A program made the position numbers and the translations under genes. A stretch of DNA of 33,975 bases from JAGOLU01 sp037138475 (GTDB lineage Bacteria; Patescibacteriota; Microgenomatia; UBA1406; GWC2-37-13): contig JBAXII010000015.1 in NCBI GenBank assembly GCA_037138475.1, forward strand, positions 1-33,975, read 5' to 3'. This document shows, one piece after another, positions 1 to 7,824 of this stretch. Positions within the stretch are counted from its first letter, which is position 1; each line of letters begins with the position of its first letter. The notes below the pieces were generated by a model, which saw only the letters and a list, made by a program, of their open reading frames with translations, was not told the DNA's origin and ran no database searches.

Positions 1-74
1 CTAATTCACTGTACCGATTTCTGTTACAAATTGTGAAAGTGCTGGTCTAGAGCCTAATTGAAAATGAAGAGGGA

Positions 75-145
75 CAACTCTGCAGAGTTGGGTAGCATCT
101 CGATTGTATGCGAGATACCTGTCAGATACCTGTCAGATACATGTG
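75..145. repeat. Palindrome plus 11-bp tandem repeats in the left non-coding end
   Basis: Positions 75-90 form a perfect 16-bp palindrome, CAACTCTGCAGAGTTG. Positions 113-145 hold three consecutive copies of an 11-bp unit, AGATACCTGTC, the third degenerate. I see no convincing gene between 1 and 179. A 43-codon open stretch on the minus strand ends at a TAG at 1-3 but has no start codon. The palindrome could be an operator or a hairpin downstream of the minus-strand gene that ends at 180; nothing visible decides between these. Confidence 0.6.
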
Positions 146-179
146 AAATCATGTTAAGTCATTGTGCAATCCGCTTTGT

Positions 180-605
180 TCACCTCGCCTCGTAGAAATG
201 CATCGTGATGGTGGCTTTGCAAAATCCAAAGATCCCTTGCTCCATCCGCTTCTGGATGTTTTCACGCATCGTGGTCGCCATAGCTTCAGGCATCCCATGG
301 GTCATATGCATCTCAAATGCGCGGCCACCGAGCTGCCCCTCTGGCATACCTTCTTTGGAGTAGGTGTAGGCAAAACCATAACTCAACACTTCCTGGATCC
401 ATTTCTCAAATACATATCCTCCACCCCACCAAAATACAGGAGAGAGCAGCACAAGTTTTTCGTCACTTTTTATGATCTGTTTCCATTCGTCAGCTGACTT
501 GTCAGAGGCATGAAATACTTTGTGAGCTCCATCTGCATTGAGCCTTGCGATGATCTCGAGGCCTTTTTTACTTTCGATTTCTTTAGGGTGAAAATTGATG
601 ATCAT
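180..605 (-). CDS. Flavodoxin-fold NAD(P)H:quinone oxidoreductase-like protein
   Basis: This resembles the Flavodoxin_2 family (MdaB, KefF and NQO1 relatives), FMN-dependent cytoplasmic enzymes that reduce quinones with two electrons. The diagnostic stretch is LLSPVFWWGGGYVFEKWIQE followed by a YGFAYTY segment. It matches the family pattern in which an aromatic-rich loop is followed by a lysine-tryptophan-(I/L)-D/E helix and a Y/F-G-F-A-Y sequence. The protein opens with MIINFHPKE, whose beta strand plus HP resembles the family's usual opening. I chose the ATG at 605 rather than the one at 635 because the core starts there and a TATACA box lies only 4 nt upstream (610-615). At about 141 residues it is shorter than typical members (about 175-200), so the C-terminal part is reduced. 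The exact substrate is unknown. Confidence 0.7.
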   Translation of the reverse strand: MIINFHPKEIESKKGLEIIARLNADGAHKVFHASDKSADEWKQIIKSDEKLVLLSPVFWWGGGYVFEKWIQEVLSYGFAYTYSKEGMPEGQLGGRAFEMHMTHGMPEAMATTMRENIQKRMEQGIFGFCKATITMHFYEAR

Positions 606-652
606 AGTGTGTATAAAAAATTGATATTGGAGCATTCAAGCAACGTCGGTCA

Positions 653-1240
653 TCAGGGCTTTTTGGGAAATGATCCCTCAGGCGCGTACCAATCCCTTAC
701 CGCTACACCCTTGGTCGTTTCGCCAGGTTTCACGATGATATCGATCAAGCTGTGATCGGTGCACTCCACTGAGAGCCCACAGGGCACTGACTGCGTGTAT
801 CCTCCACTGAGCGCTCCATCCTTGGTGTATGCGACTACGTGATAGGTACCAGGCGTGAGAGATCCAATCACAAATGCTCCCTGGTTTACCACTGTCTGTA
901 TAGATACGTATTTCTTCAGATCTTTTGCATCGAATGCGATTACCTGTAGCTCAGGTATGCCGCTTGAGGGGTATCCAAGGGTGCCTTCGATACTGCCGAG
1001 TACCATCGCCTTCTCAGGAGTTGGTGAAACGGCTGATTTGACTCCGTCTGTGGGTGAGAGGTCGGGAGATGGCGCTGTATTGACTATCATCACAGAACTG
1101 GTAGGAGTTGGCTCGCTATACTTATTTTTGAGTACTACGTTTTCATCGCGAACTTTTTGATATTGCAATATTCCATATGCAGATATGCCACCGAGCACAA
1201 AGCAGGTTAACGCAATGAAGAGTATTTTCATAAGTTGCAT
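653..1240 (-). CDS. Membrane-anchored protein with a carboxypeptidase-regulatory-like beta domain
   Basis: Read from the ATG at 1240, the protein begins MQLMKILFIALTC. One hydrophobic segment of about 20 residues follows, fitting a signal anchor or signal peptide. A Pro/Thr/Ser-rich linker then precedes a C-terminal domain of about 110 residues. That domain contains GSLTPGTYHVVAYT and later VKPGETTKGVAV, the turn-strand pattern of carboxypeptidase-regulatory-like (CarboxypepD_reg, Ig-like) domains. The two cysteines around CGLSVEC could form a disulfide outside the membrane. No enzymatic residues are visible. An upstream in-frame start at 1279 would add a charged stretch before the hydrophobic segment, and a TATATT box 9 nt upstream of 1240 favours the shorter form. 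A surface or periplasmic binding or structural role is an inference. Confidence 0.6.
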   Translation of the reverse strand: MQLMKILFIALTCFVLGGISAYGILQYQKVRDENVVLKNKYSEPTPTSSVMIVNTAPSPDLSPTDGVKSAVSPTPEKAMVLGSIEGTLGYPSSGIPELQVIAFDAKDLKKYVSIQTVVNQGAFVIGSLTPGTYHVVAYTKDGALSGGYTQSVPCGLSVECTDHSLIDIIVKPGETTKGVAVRDWYAPEGSFPKKP

Positions 1241-1328
1241 TGTAGCACGAATATAAATCAGTCTGTACCGTTGTTTCACTATGCTAGATTCAACTCAACT
1301 GTGCACTGATCACTTCACAAGCGATGTC

Positions 1329-2381
1329 CTATCTTTTGATGATCCCATGTGCGCCATTTTCTCCTATGCCGACTGATGTGCACAGGACAAACGTTGCTTT
1401 TTGGTGATATTCGGCTATGGAGCCTGCGCCTGTGTAGCTCATGGCCGAGCGTAGTCCGTCCTCGAAGCTTCCCATAAGGTCGGCAAGTGCACCTCTATAT
1501 ATGGTCACCCCTGCATCTCCCTCAAAAAAGTTACCAGATGAGTGAAACTTTTTGTCATGGCTTTCGCGCAAGCTCCGCGCAGTTCTGGATGACGAGCCAA
1601 AGTATCGCTTGTATGGCACTCCTTCTATGGTGATGAGCTCACTGGGCGCCTCGTCAGTCCCCGCGAACATACTTCCCACCATGACACACGTAGCACCCGC
1701 TGCCATAGCCTTTGCAAAGCTTCCGGCTGAGGTGATTCCGCCGTCAGCGATCAAGATCTTTGAGAGCTTTCGAGTGACGGTGGCACACTCCATGACTGCA
1801 CTCAGCTGTGGTATACCTACCCCAGCGGTTATACGGGTCGTACAGGCAGCACCAGGGCCTATGCCGACCTTCACCCCATCTGCTCCGGCTTTGATGAGGT
1901 ATGCAGCACCTTCTTTGGTGGCTACATTGCCTACGATAAGAGTTTTTTTGCCGATATGTGTGCGAAACCACGTGATGATATCTTTTGCATATATGGTGTG
2001 CGCGTGTGGTGTATCAAGGATAAATATTTCAGCACCCGCTTTATGGAGTGCGGTGATGCGGTCATGTGCGTCCCCTGCGATGCCACTTGCAACTGCGGTG
2101 ATCACCCCTTTTGCCTGAAGCTTTTGGAGAAGTGCCACTTCCTCCTCTATGGAGACGAACTGATGGATATAGGAGAGTCCTCCATGTGCTGCCAATGAGG
2201 AGCAAAACTGTTCAGATACTACTGTTTGCATATTGCCATTTACCACTGGAACGCGAAGCGTCAGGGGGCCTATGCGTACTGATATGTCTATGTCTTTGCG
2301 ACTTCTGATGGTGCTGTACTGGGGAGCTATCAAAACCTCATCGTAGGTGTGTCTGAGTGGGATGCTCATGTGTGCTGGCAC
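1329..2381 (-). CDS. IMP dehydrogenase / GMP reductase family enzyme without CBS domains
   Basis: This is a TIM-barrel purine nucleotide oxidoreductase. The active-site loop GIGPGAACTTR (about residues 173-183, catalytic Cys near 180) and the following GVGIPQLSAVMECA and IADGGITSAG motifs are clear. At about 350 residues it lacks the paired CBS regulatory domains of classic IMPDH (about 490 residues) and matches the length of GMP reductase. The PQLSAV-x-EC pattern is GMP-reductase-like. The C-terminal TSVGIGENGAHGI resembles the IMPDH ending SAG-x-x-E-S-x-x-H. The direction (IMP to XMP, or GMP to IMP) cannot be settled here. A GTG at 2381 lies 5 nt downstream of a TATACT box (2387-2392). The in-frame ATG at 2369 is the alternative start. 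Confidence 0.9.
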   Translation of the reverse strand: MPAHMSIPLRHTYDEVLIAPQYSTIRSRKDIDISVRIGPLTLRVPVVNGNMQTVVSEQFCSSLAAHGGLSYIHQFVSIEEEVALLQKLQAKGVITAVASGIAGDAHDRITALHKAGAEIFILDTPHAHTIYAKDIITWFRTHIGKKTLIVGNVATKEGAAYLIKAGADGVKVGIGPGAACTTRITAGVGIPQLSAVMECATVTRKLSKILIADGGITSAGSFAKAMAAGATCVMVGSMFAGTDEAPSELITIEGVPYKRYFGSSSRTARSLRESHDKKFHSSGNFFEGDAGVTIYRGALADLMGSFEDGLRSAMSYTGAGSIAEYHQKATFVLCTSVGIGENGAHGIIKR

Positions 2382-2440
2382 ACTGCAGTATACACAAATT
2401 CGATGTCAAGAGGGTGATATAAAATTCCTTCAATTCGGTA

Positions 2441-2611
2441 CATCTTCCCCCCCTCCTCTGGACGTAGTCCGACGGACGGAGTCCGGGCGTAGCCGAGTGA
2501 AATCCGCCTTTGGCGGAGGCGGAGCCTCGTTTACAAATTTATCCCGCTTTGCAGGATGAGGGGGTGATCCCGTCCACCGAATCGGCGGACGGGATGGGGG
2601 TGTAGAGATAT
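2441..2611. repeat. Palindrome-rich intergenic repeat element
   Basis: This block fills most of the gap between the purine enzyme and copA. It contains nested inverted repeats: TCCGCC-TTT-GGCGGA at 2503-2517, and ATCCCGTCC (2567-2575) paired with GGACGGGAT (2587-2595). It ends in GGGGGTGTAGAGA, closely matching the end of a second element near 19140. The segment CCGGGCGTAGCC also recurs near 5968, and in variant form near 22728. No credible coding frame crosses it. It looks like a member of a dispersed family of palindromic units. Confidence 0.65.
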
Positions 2612-2704
2612 GTCACACATGGATCCCGGGTCAAGCCTTTTCGGCGAATTGAGGAGTCGAGATGACACACGAAAATTTTGCATATCTCACAGAACCTCTG
2701 TTTT

Positions 2705-4951
2705 TCATATTCTGGTCAGTCGCAATCTGAGCGAGTTTGACACGACTGATACGCTCGAGAGCGCCATGGCGAGTCCTGCAAAGATCGGGTTCAGCACTAT
2801 CCCCCACACGGGGTAGAGCACTCCTGCCGCTACGGGAATACCGATGACGTTATAGATGAATGCCCAGAAAAGATTCTGCCTTATGGTGCGCATCGTGCTC
2901 CGAGACAAATCAACAGCTTGTGTGACCTTTGATATGTCGCCATGGATGAGTGTGATACCTGCCGACTCTATGGCCACGTCAGTGCCTGTAGCCATCGCGA
3001 TCCCTACCTCTGCCTGGACCAGTGCAGGAGCATCATTGATCCCGTCGCCTGCCATCGCGACTCTGTGTCCTTGTGATTGGAGCTCTTTGATTTTGGACGC
3101 TTTTTCTTGGGGGAGTACATCAGATACGACAGTCTTGATGCCGAGTTGATCTGCGATATATCGTGCAGCAAGTGCATTGTCCCCTGTCATCATGATGACT
3201 GAGAGTCCGCGCTTCTGAAGTGCTTCAACAGCCGAAGCAGCTCCCTCCTTGACTGTATCGCTCAGTGATATGAGACCAACAACCTTTTTATCCACCTCTA
3301 CTATGATGACTGTCTTTCCTTGTGTTTGTAGGTGAGTAATCCTCTCATCGGTTTGATCTCTATCTGGCTTGTGTATAGAGAGTGCCTTTCCATTTTCGAT
3401 TGCTTTCACTCCTACCCCTTCGAGTGCCATAAAATCAGTTACTGGCCGGAGAGATATGTTTTTTGATTTGGCATATGTTACTACTGCCTGTGCGAGCGGG
3501 TGTTCGGAGAGGGCCTCGACACTTGCTGCAGACTGTATAAGATCTTTGTCGGTGTAGGCTTTTTCAAAAACTACCACATCTGTTACCTCAGGTGTTCCTT
3601 TGGTGAGTGTGCCAGTTTTGTCTACCACCAGGGTATCTACGTTACTGAGTAGCTCCAGACTTTCTGCATCTTTGATCAATATCCCGTGTTCGGCACCCTT
3701 CCCTACTCCGACTATGATAGCAGTCGGAGTCGCGAGCCCGAGCGCACAAGGACAGGCTATGATAAGCACTCCCACAAAGGACAGTATCCCATACGTGAGG
3801 GCGAGTGACTGGCCTATATAGGAGGTACCTATGAATATCCAGACAACCAAAGATAGGAGAGAGATGACTAGAACGACTGGTACAAATACTGCGGAAATTT
3901 GATCGGCAAGCGCCTGTATCGGAGCCTTTGAACCCTGGGCCTCCTTCACCATATGTATGATCTGTGCCAGCATGGTATCTGATCCTACCTTTGTGGCACG
4001 ACATTGGATGCTTCCCTGTTTGTTCAACGTAGCTCCAATGACCGTATCCTCTACCTTTTTATCTACAGGGATTGACTCGCCCGTGATCATAGATTCATCG
4101 ATCGATGTCGATCCCCTGATGATGACCCCATCTACAGGTATTTTAGAACCAGGTTTTACCACGAATATGTCTCCGATGACCACCTCACTGATGGGTATTT
4201 CAACTTCATTTTTGTCACGGATCACTGTCGCCGTTTTTGCCTGAAGGCCGACCAGCTTCTGTATGGCATCTCCCGTGCGTCTTTTTGACCGAGTTTCTAG
4301 ATATTTTCCCAACGTGACAAATCCAATCACGACGATGACCACATCAAAATAGGTATATTCTGGCAGTGACAGAAGGGTCATCACTTGGGGGAGAAGGGTG
4401 ATGATGGAGCTATATAGATATGCAGTCAGGGTGCCGATGCCCACCAAGGTATCCATATTTGCCACCCCATAACGAGCAAATCTTACCACCCCATCAAGAT
4501 ATGGTTTTCCAATCCAAAATATGAATATAGTTGAGACTATCATCAATATGATATTCGTCAAATCCATAGGAAGCGGGAGGTTTGGTACGGAGGAAAAAGA
4601 TCGTGCAGCGATATCCCACATCATGAGTATGAACGTAGCAATGGTCAATGGAAGTGCGAAGAGGATCTTATCTTCCTGCCCATCCATCTCAACCATCGCC
4701 ATATGATCATGACCAGTATCGGAAGTTTTTTGATCATGCTCAGTGTGGGCCATCTGATATCCAAATGGCTTTATCGCATCGTTGAGTTCGTGTGCTTGTG
4801 TCACGCTCTCATCAAAAGTGACTGTGGCTTTTTCAGTACCAAAATTTGCCTGGACTTTCGTCACGCCTTTTTGTTTATGCAGCTGAGACTCGATGATGTG
4901 TGCACAGCTCGCACAGTGCATGCCGGTTATGTCAAATGTTTTGGTTATCAT
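2705..4951 (-). CDS. copA: Copper-exporting P1B-type ATPase CopA
   Basis: This is a Cu(I) efflux pump in the cytoplasmic membrane. From the ATG at 4951 it has 748 residues. There is one N-terminal heavy-metal-associated domain with GMHCASCA (Cys 13 and 16), then a His/Met-rich linker. The P-type ATPase core follows: TGES actuator loop at about 290, CPC in the ion-binding helix at 400-402, phosphorylation site DKTGT at 444-448, SEHPL, and the hinge GDGINDAP. Helix 7 carries YN and helix 8 carries M-x-x-S-S, the Cu(I) signature of CopA. The start at 4951 avoids a 28-nt overlap with the upstream gene, leaving 8 nt between them. It is the last gene of the csoR-DUF305-copA operon and so should respond to copper through the promoter near 5830. 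Confidence 0.97.
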   Translation of the reverse strand: MITKTFDITGMHCASCAHIIESQLHKQKGVTKVQANFGTEKATVTFDESVTQAHELNDAIKPFGYQMAHTEHDQKTSDTGHDHMAMVEMDGQEDKILFALPLTIATFILMMWDIAARSFSSVPNLPLPMDLTNIILMIVSTIFIFWIGKPYLDGVVRFARYGVANMDTLVGIGTLTAYLYSSIITLLPQVMTLLSLPEYTYFDVVIVVIGFVTLGKYLETRSKRRTGDAIQKLVGLQAKTATVIRDKNEVEIPISEVVIGDIFVVKPGSKIPVDGVIIRGSTSIDESMITGESIPVDKKVEDTVIGATLNKQGSIQCRATKVGSDTMLAQIIHMVKEAQGSKAPIQALADQISAVFVPVVLVISLLSLVVWIFIGTSYIGQSLALTYGILSFVGVLIIACPCALGLATPTAIIVGVGKGAEHGILIKDAESLELLSNVDTLVVDKTGTLTKGTPEVTDVVVFEKAYTDKDLIQSAASVEALSEHPLAQAVVTYAKSKNISLRPVTDFMALEGVGVKAIENGKALSIHKPDRDQTDERITHLQTQGKTVIIVEVDKKVVGLISLSDTVKEGAASAVEALQKRGLSVIMMTGDNALAARYIADQLGIKTVVSDVLPQEKASKIKELQSQGHRVAMAGDGINDAPALVQAEVGIAMATGTDVAIESAGITLIHGDISKVTQAVDLSRSTMRTIRQNLFWAFIYNVIGIPVAAGVLYPVWGIVLNPIFAGLAMALSSVSVVSNSLRLRLTRI

Positions 4952-4959
4952 AAGGGTGA

Positions 4960-5520
4960 TTAAATTTGATACCAATTTTTTCTCCACTCTCGTAACATCT
5001 TACCAGTGGTAGTCAAAAATGCTTCCACTGCATCAGTATTATCAAGCACTTCTGTTCTGCTGGATTTTGTTCTCACTTCTTTGGTCATCACGATGCCGCT
5101 GTCATGGTGAGAGATGATCGCATTCAAAAATCGTAAGTCAAACGATGCGTCATGGGTTCCCAGGCGTGCTACTTCGGGATCCTGTACCATTTTGGTGTCT
5201 CCATACCACTCCTTCTTCCATGCGTACAGTTCGGCTATCAGTGTAGGCTCGCTTTTCTGTATCTCGAGAGCGAGATCGTGTACTTCGGGTCTTTTGCTTT
5301 GCTCGGCTTGTTTGGCGACGAGTATCGCGCCGCGGTGATGGGCGATCATGGCATTTACATATCGTAGGTCAAGCCATCTGTCAGAGGTGCCGAGGGACAT
5401 GACATTTTTATCATACATGGTGAGAGAGTATTGGGGAGTGAGGTAGTATCCGATTCCGACTCCGATAATACCAGCGACTATCATGAGGGATGCAGTAAGA
5501 ACAATTGATATCTTATACAT
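4960..5520 (-). CDS. Membrane-anchored DUF305 protein in the copper operon
   Basis: The protein starts with a hydrophobic N-terminal segment (about residues 3-28), consistent with export and anchoring. A duplicated DUF305-type core follows. Each half carries the family hallmark: LRYVNAMIAHHRGAI in the first and LRFLNAIISHHDSGIVM in the second. His-His pairs and methionines fit metal binding. DUF305 proteins are often found beside copper-resistance genes, and here the gene sits between csoR and copA, 22 nt after csoR and 8 nt before copA. I infer an extracytoplasmic copper-binding role; the molecular activity is not established. The ATG at 5520 is preferred over a TTG three codons upstream. 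No Shine-Dalgarno is visible. Confidence 0.88.
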   Translation of the reverse strand: MYKISIVLTASLMIVAGIIGVGIGYYLTPQYSLTMYDKNVMSLGTSDRWLDLRYVNAMIAHHRGAILVAKQAEQSKRPEVHDLALEIQKSEPTLIAELYAWKKEWYGDTKMVQDPEVARLGTHDASFDLRFLNAIISHHDSGIVMTKEVRTKSSRTEVLDNTDAVEAFLTTTGKMLREWRKNWYQI

Positions 5521-5542
5521 AAGAAACAAAAAATTTATAAAA

Positions 5543-5806
5543 TTACTTCCGTTTTAGTTTGTACACCTTTAGTATTTCCTCGGTGGCAGTTTCTGAGTGA
5601 CCTGCTTTGATCTGATCTACTACACAGTGACTGATATGGCCCCTCAAAAGAGCATCCTCAATATTTGACAGACTTTGCTTGATCGCCGAAGTTTGCGTGA
5701 TCACGTCGATGCAGTACGTATCTGAGGAAACCATCTGTTGAAGCCCGCGAACCTGCCCCTCGATGATTTTGAGATGTTTGACGATCCGAGTTTTTTGATC
5801 TTGCAT
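5543..5806 (-). CDS. csoR: CsoR-type copper-sensing repressor
   Basis: This small all-helical repressor has 87 residues, the normal length for CsoR/RcnR proteins. The N-terminal helix contains KTRIVKHLKIIEGQVRGLQQM, typical of the family's first helix. The Cu(I)-binding triad is complete: Cys32 (in DTYCIDV), and His57 and Cys61 (in GHISHC). This supports copper rather than nickel or formaldehyde sensing. The reading frame stays open upstream to 6067, but those residues show no family similarity and cross the promoter. The ATG at 5806 is also 6 nt downstream of a good -10 box. It heads the operon and should repress itself, DUF305 and copA until copper binds. Confidence 0.95.
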   Translation of the reverse strand: MQDQKTRIVKHLKIIEGQVRGLQQMVSSDTYCIDVITQTSAIKQSLSNIEDALLRGHISHCVVDQIKAGHSETATEEILKVYKLKRK

Positions 5807-5812
5807 TCTGAC

Positions 5813-5841
5813 ATGATACCCTACCCAGGGTATTGTGTCAA
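5813..5841 (-). promoter_or_regulatory. csoR operon promoter with embedded CsoR operator
   Basis: Read on the minus strand, TTGACA (5836-5841) and TATCAT (5813-5818) are separated by exactly 17 bp. A perfect inverted repeat, ATACCCT-N4-AGGGTAT, covers 5816-5833, filling the spacer and overlapping the -10. It resembles the known GC-centred CsoR operators. The expected transcription start, about 7 nt past the -10, coincides with the A of the csoR ATG at 5806, so the mRNA is predicted to be leaderless. Confidence 0.88.
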
Positions 5842-5955
5842 GGGGGAGATTTGGATAACTGAAAGGGAAAAATTTGCAATATGCCCCACAGTGCGGGGGA
5901 GGAAATCTACAATCCACAATTTTCAATTTACAAATAATGGAAATGAAAGTATCAG

Positions 5956-5990
5956 ATGTCATCCCCCCGGGCGTAGCCTCGAGATGACAT
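5956..5990. repeat. Short inverted-repeat element
   Basis: ATGTCATC (5956-5963) pairs with GATGACAT (5983-5990) around CCCCCCGGGCGTAGCCTCGA. A near copy of its left half, TGTCATCCCACCGGGCATAGCC, occurs near 22718. The surrounding 5842-6047 otherwise shows no gene; it is the upstream region of csoR and the downstream region of the VIT-family gene. Confidence 0.6.
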
Positions 5991-6047
5991 GTGGAGTATG
6001 TGAACGCTGATTTATCAACAATGGCGTGGTGATGGATGCCTTGAAAG

Positions 6048-6772
6048 TCAAATACCAACCACTCCAAATAGCTTACCTATGCCATAGGTCACAAGCATTG
6101 CGATAAGTCCACCGACCACCACGCGCAACATCGCCTTTCTTTTTTTGGCTCCTCCTGCATATGCGCTGAGCGATCCAGTGATCATGAGTGCAATGATGAC
6201 TGATGCAAACGTAGCAGGAATGCGTATAGATATGGGAGGGACTATGATCGCGATAAGCGGGATGATCGCGCCACACAAAAATGCGAGCCCTGAGGCATAT
6301 GCAGCGTGCCAGGGATTTGTCAGCTCGAGCGAGTTGAGCCCGTGCTCTACCTCAGCATGTGCTGTAAACGCATCGTGTGCCGTGAGCTCTGCGGCTACCT
6401 GAGATGCAGTGGCTGTTGACAAACCTTTTTTCTCATACAGTAATGCGAGCTCTCGGAGCTCCTGATCTGGCAGTGTTGCTAGTTCATGTTTCTCTTTTTT
6501 CAGTAATGCTTCCTCTGTGTCGCGCTGTGCACTGACTGATACATACTCGCCGACTGCCATAGAGAGTGCTCCTGCGACAATAGCTGCCACACCTGCCGTG
6601 ATGATGGCACTCGTGGAGTCGGTAGCGCGCCTGCGACGCCGACAATGACTGACGAGACAGAGACGATGCCATCATTTGCACCGAGTACTGCCGCACGGAG
6701 CCAGTTTAGCTTTCCACTGGTCATAGTGGAGTCTGGCTCAAGGTGAGTTAGGGTATGTTTGAGATTTGTCAT
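6048..6772 (-). pseudogene. VIT1/CCC1-family transporter, frameshifted
   Basis: VIT/CCC1 proteins are membrane carriers for iron or manganese. The N-terminal part (from ATG 6772) carries the family hallmark WLRAAVLGANDGIVSVSSVI and then runs out of frame. The rest, in a second frame, contains AGALSMAVGEYVSVSAQRDTE, an acidic/basic cytoplasmic helix, and three further membrane helices ending near 6048. The two frames join in a GC-rich stretch at about 6624-6634 (GGCGTCGCAGGCGCGCT). Adding one base there would restore a continuous protein of about 240 residues. The downstream piece alone has an ATG at 6590 but lacks the first membrane helix. It is either a recently inactivated gene or an assembly indel. 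Confidence 0.85.
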
Positions 6773-6818
6773 AATTAATGTATGTAGATCTGATTATTAC
6801 AGGTAACAAATTTTACAA

Positions 6819-7787
6819 TCATCCCCTTCTCGCTCTGATAATATCCTTCGTCAGCACCTTCCGCATCTGCGAGCGGATAGAAACCAGGTCTGGGTGTGCA
6901 GCAAAAAAGGTTAGTTTCTGATCTTTGACATTAGTTCCCTTACTATCTTTCTCCAGCACATAAAACGCAAAACTTTCTGCGAGGTCCTCGACATCACTCG
7001 TAGCTGCATACTCTGTCACAAACTTTGTGGGGTCGTACACTGGCTGTGGTTCATTTTTCCAAAATCGTGACACAAACAGATAGAGATATGAGTCGGCTTT
7101 CGAACATCCCTCATCGATAGCGTATGTGTGACACTGATCTGCTCCGGGCACGACTTGGCTCGTATTGAGCGTGATGATGTGACCGAGCTCATGGATGAGT
7201 GTAGCAGATCGCTCTTTGGGATCTGATACGCGATACCCTGAGAGGTTCACTGCTATCCTCCACCTCCCGTCCCCATCTGGATCATCGACGAATGCCTGAG
7301 TATCGTCCTCAGGATTATCAAATACTTGATACTCTGATATATATCTATCGCTGATGTTGTTCGGGGAAAGTTGACTGATGCGGTTCCATATCGTGCGGTA
7401 CTCATCATCGTCAGCACCCTTTGCTAAAGTGATCTTTTCTGTATTGGACACTGTGTAGCTTGCTTTGACAAACTCATCCTGGTTCACATCTGGCTTTTCA
7501 TCACTGTGCTTTTTTGCACTGTAGTCGTCTGTCCAGCTGGCGAGCTCATTTTCTATTTCGGTTTCGATTTGTGCACATTCTGATTCATCCTTACATGCGT
7601 AATAGCATGTCTTTGATTCAGTATCGTACTTTTCGTATGAGGTACATTCATTCTCACTTTCAGCCGAGGATTCATATATAAGGTGCTCTGATTGGGGAGG
7701 TGAGTATGAGTACATTCTCAAGTATCCGACAGCGGCAGCGCATATAAATAAGACAGATAACAATAAACGAGTGGAGTTTTTGCTCAT
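6819..7787 (-). CDS. Membrane-anchored zincin-like metalloprotease candidate
   Basis: The 322-residue protein has an N-terminal hydrophobic segment (about residues 8-26), so the bulk should be outside the cytoplasm. A Cys-rich acidic stretch follows (Cys 48, 61, 65, 71). The central motif IHELGHIITL (His199, Glu200, His203) fits the HExxH zinc site. Downstream, EDLAESFAFYV places Glu271 as a plausible third ligand, as in gluzincins. A calcium-site-like run DDPDGDGRWR (about 168-177) precedes the active site. I cannot assign a named peptidase family. A TACAAT box (7795-7800) lies 7 nt upstream of the ATG at 7787. Confidence 0.7.
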   Translation of the reverse strand: MSKNSTRLLLSVLFICAAAVGYLRMYSYSPPQSEHLIYESSAESENECTSYEKYDTESKTCYYACKDESECAQIETEIENELASWTDDYSAKKHSDEKPDVNQDEFVKASYTVSNTEKITLAKGADDDEYRTIWNRISQLSPNNISDRYISEYQVFDNPEDDTQAFVDDPDGDGRWRIAVNLSGYRVSDPKERSATLIHELGHIITLNTSQVVPGADQCHTYAIDEGCSKADSYLYLFVSRFWKNEPQPVYDPTKFVTEYAATSDVEDLAESFAFYVLEKDSKGTNVKDQKLTFFAAHPDLVSIRSQMRKVLTKDIIRARRG

Positions 7788-7824
7788 GTTTAGTATTGTA
7801 TTTGCAATATATCAATATCTAGCT

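Noticed and set aside
1..131. A 43-codon open stretch on the minus strand ending at TAG (1-3)
   Set aside because: It has no start codon, is bounded by a stop within the 11-bp repeats, and matches no family I recognise.
2381..2420. A full promoter with TTGACA for the IMPDH/GMPR gene
   Set aside because: A TTGACA is present, but its spacing to TATACT is only 11 bp, so only the -10-like box is used as supporting evidence.
4952..4987. Longer copA start at 4987
   Set aside because: It would overlap the DUF305 gene by 28 nt and adds residues before the first HMA strand that are not part of the family.
5807..6067. Extension of csoR to an upstream in-frame start at 6067
   Set aside because: The extra 87 residues are unlike CsoR, and the extension would cover the promoter, operator and a palindromic repeat.
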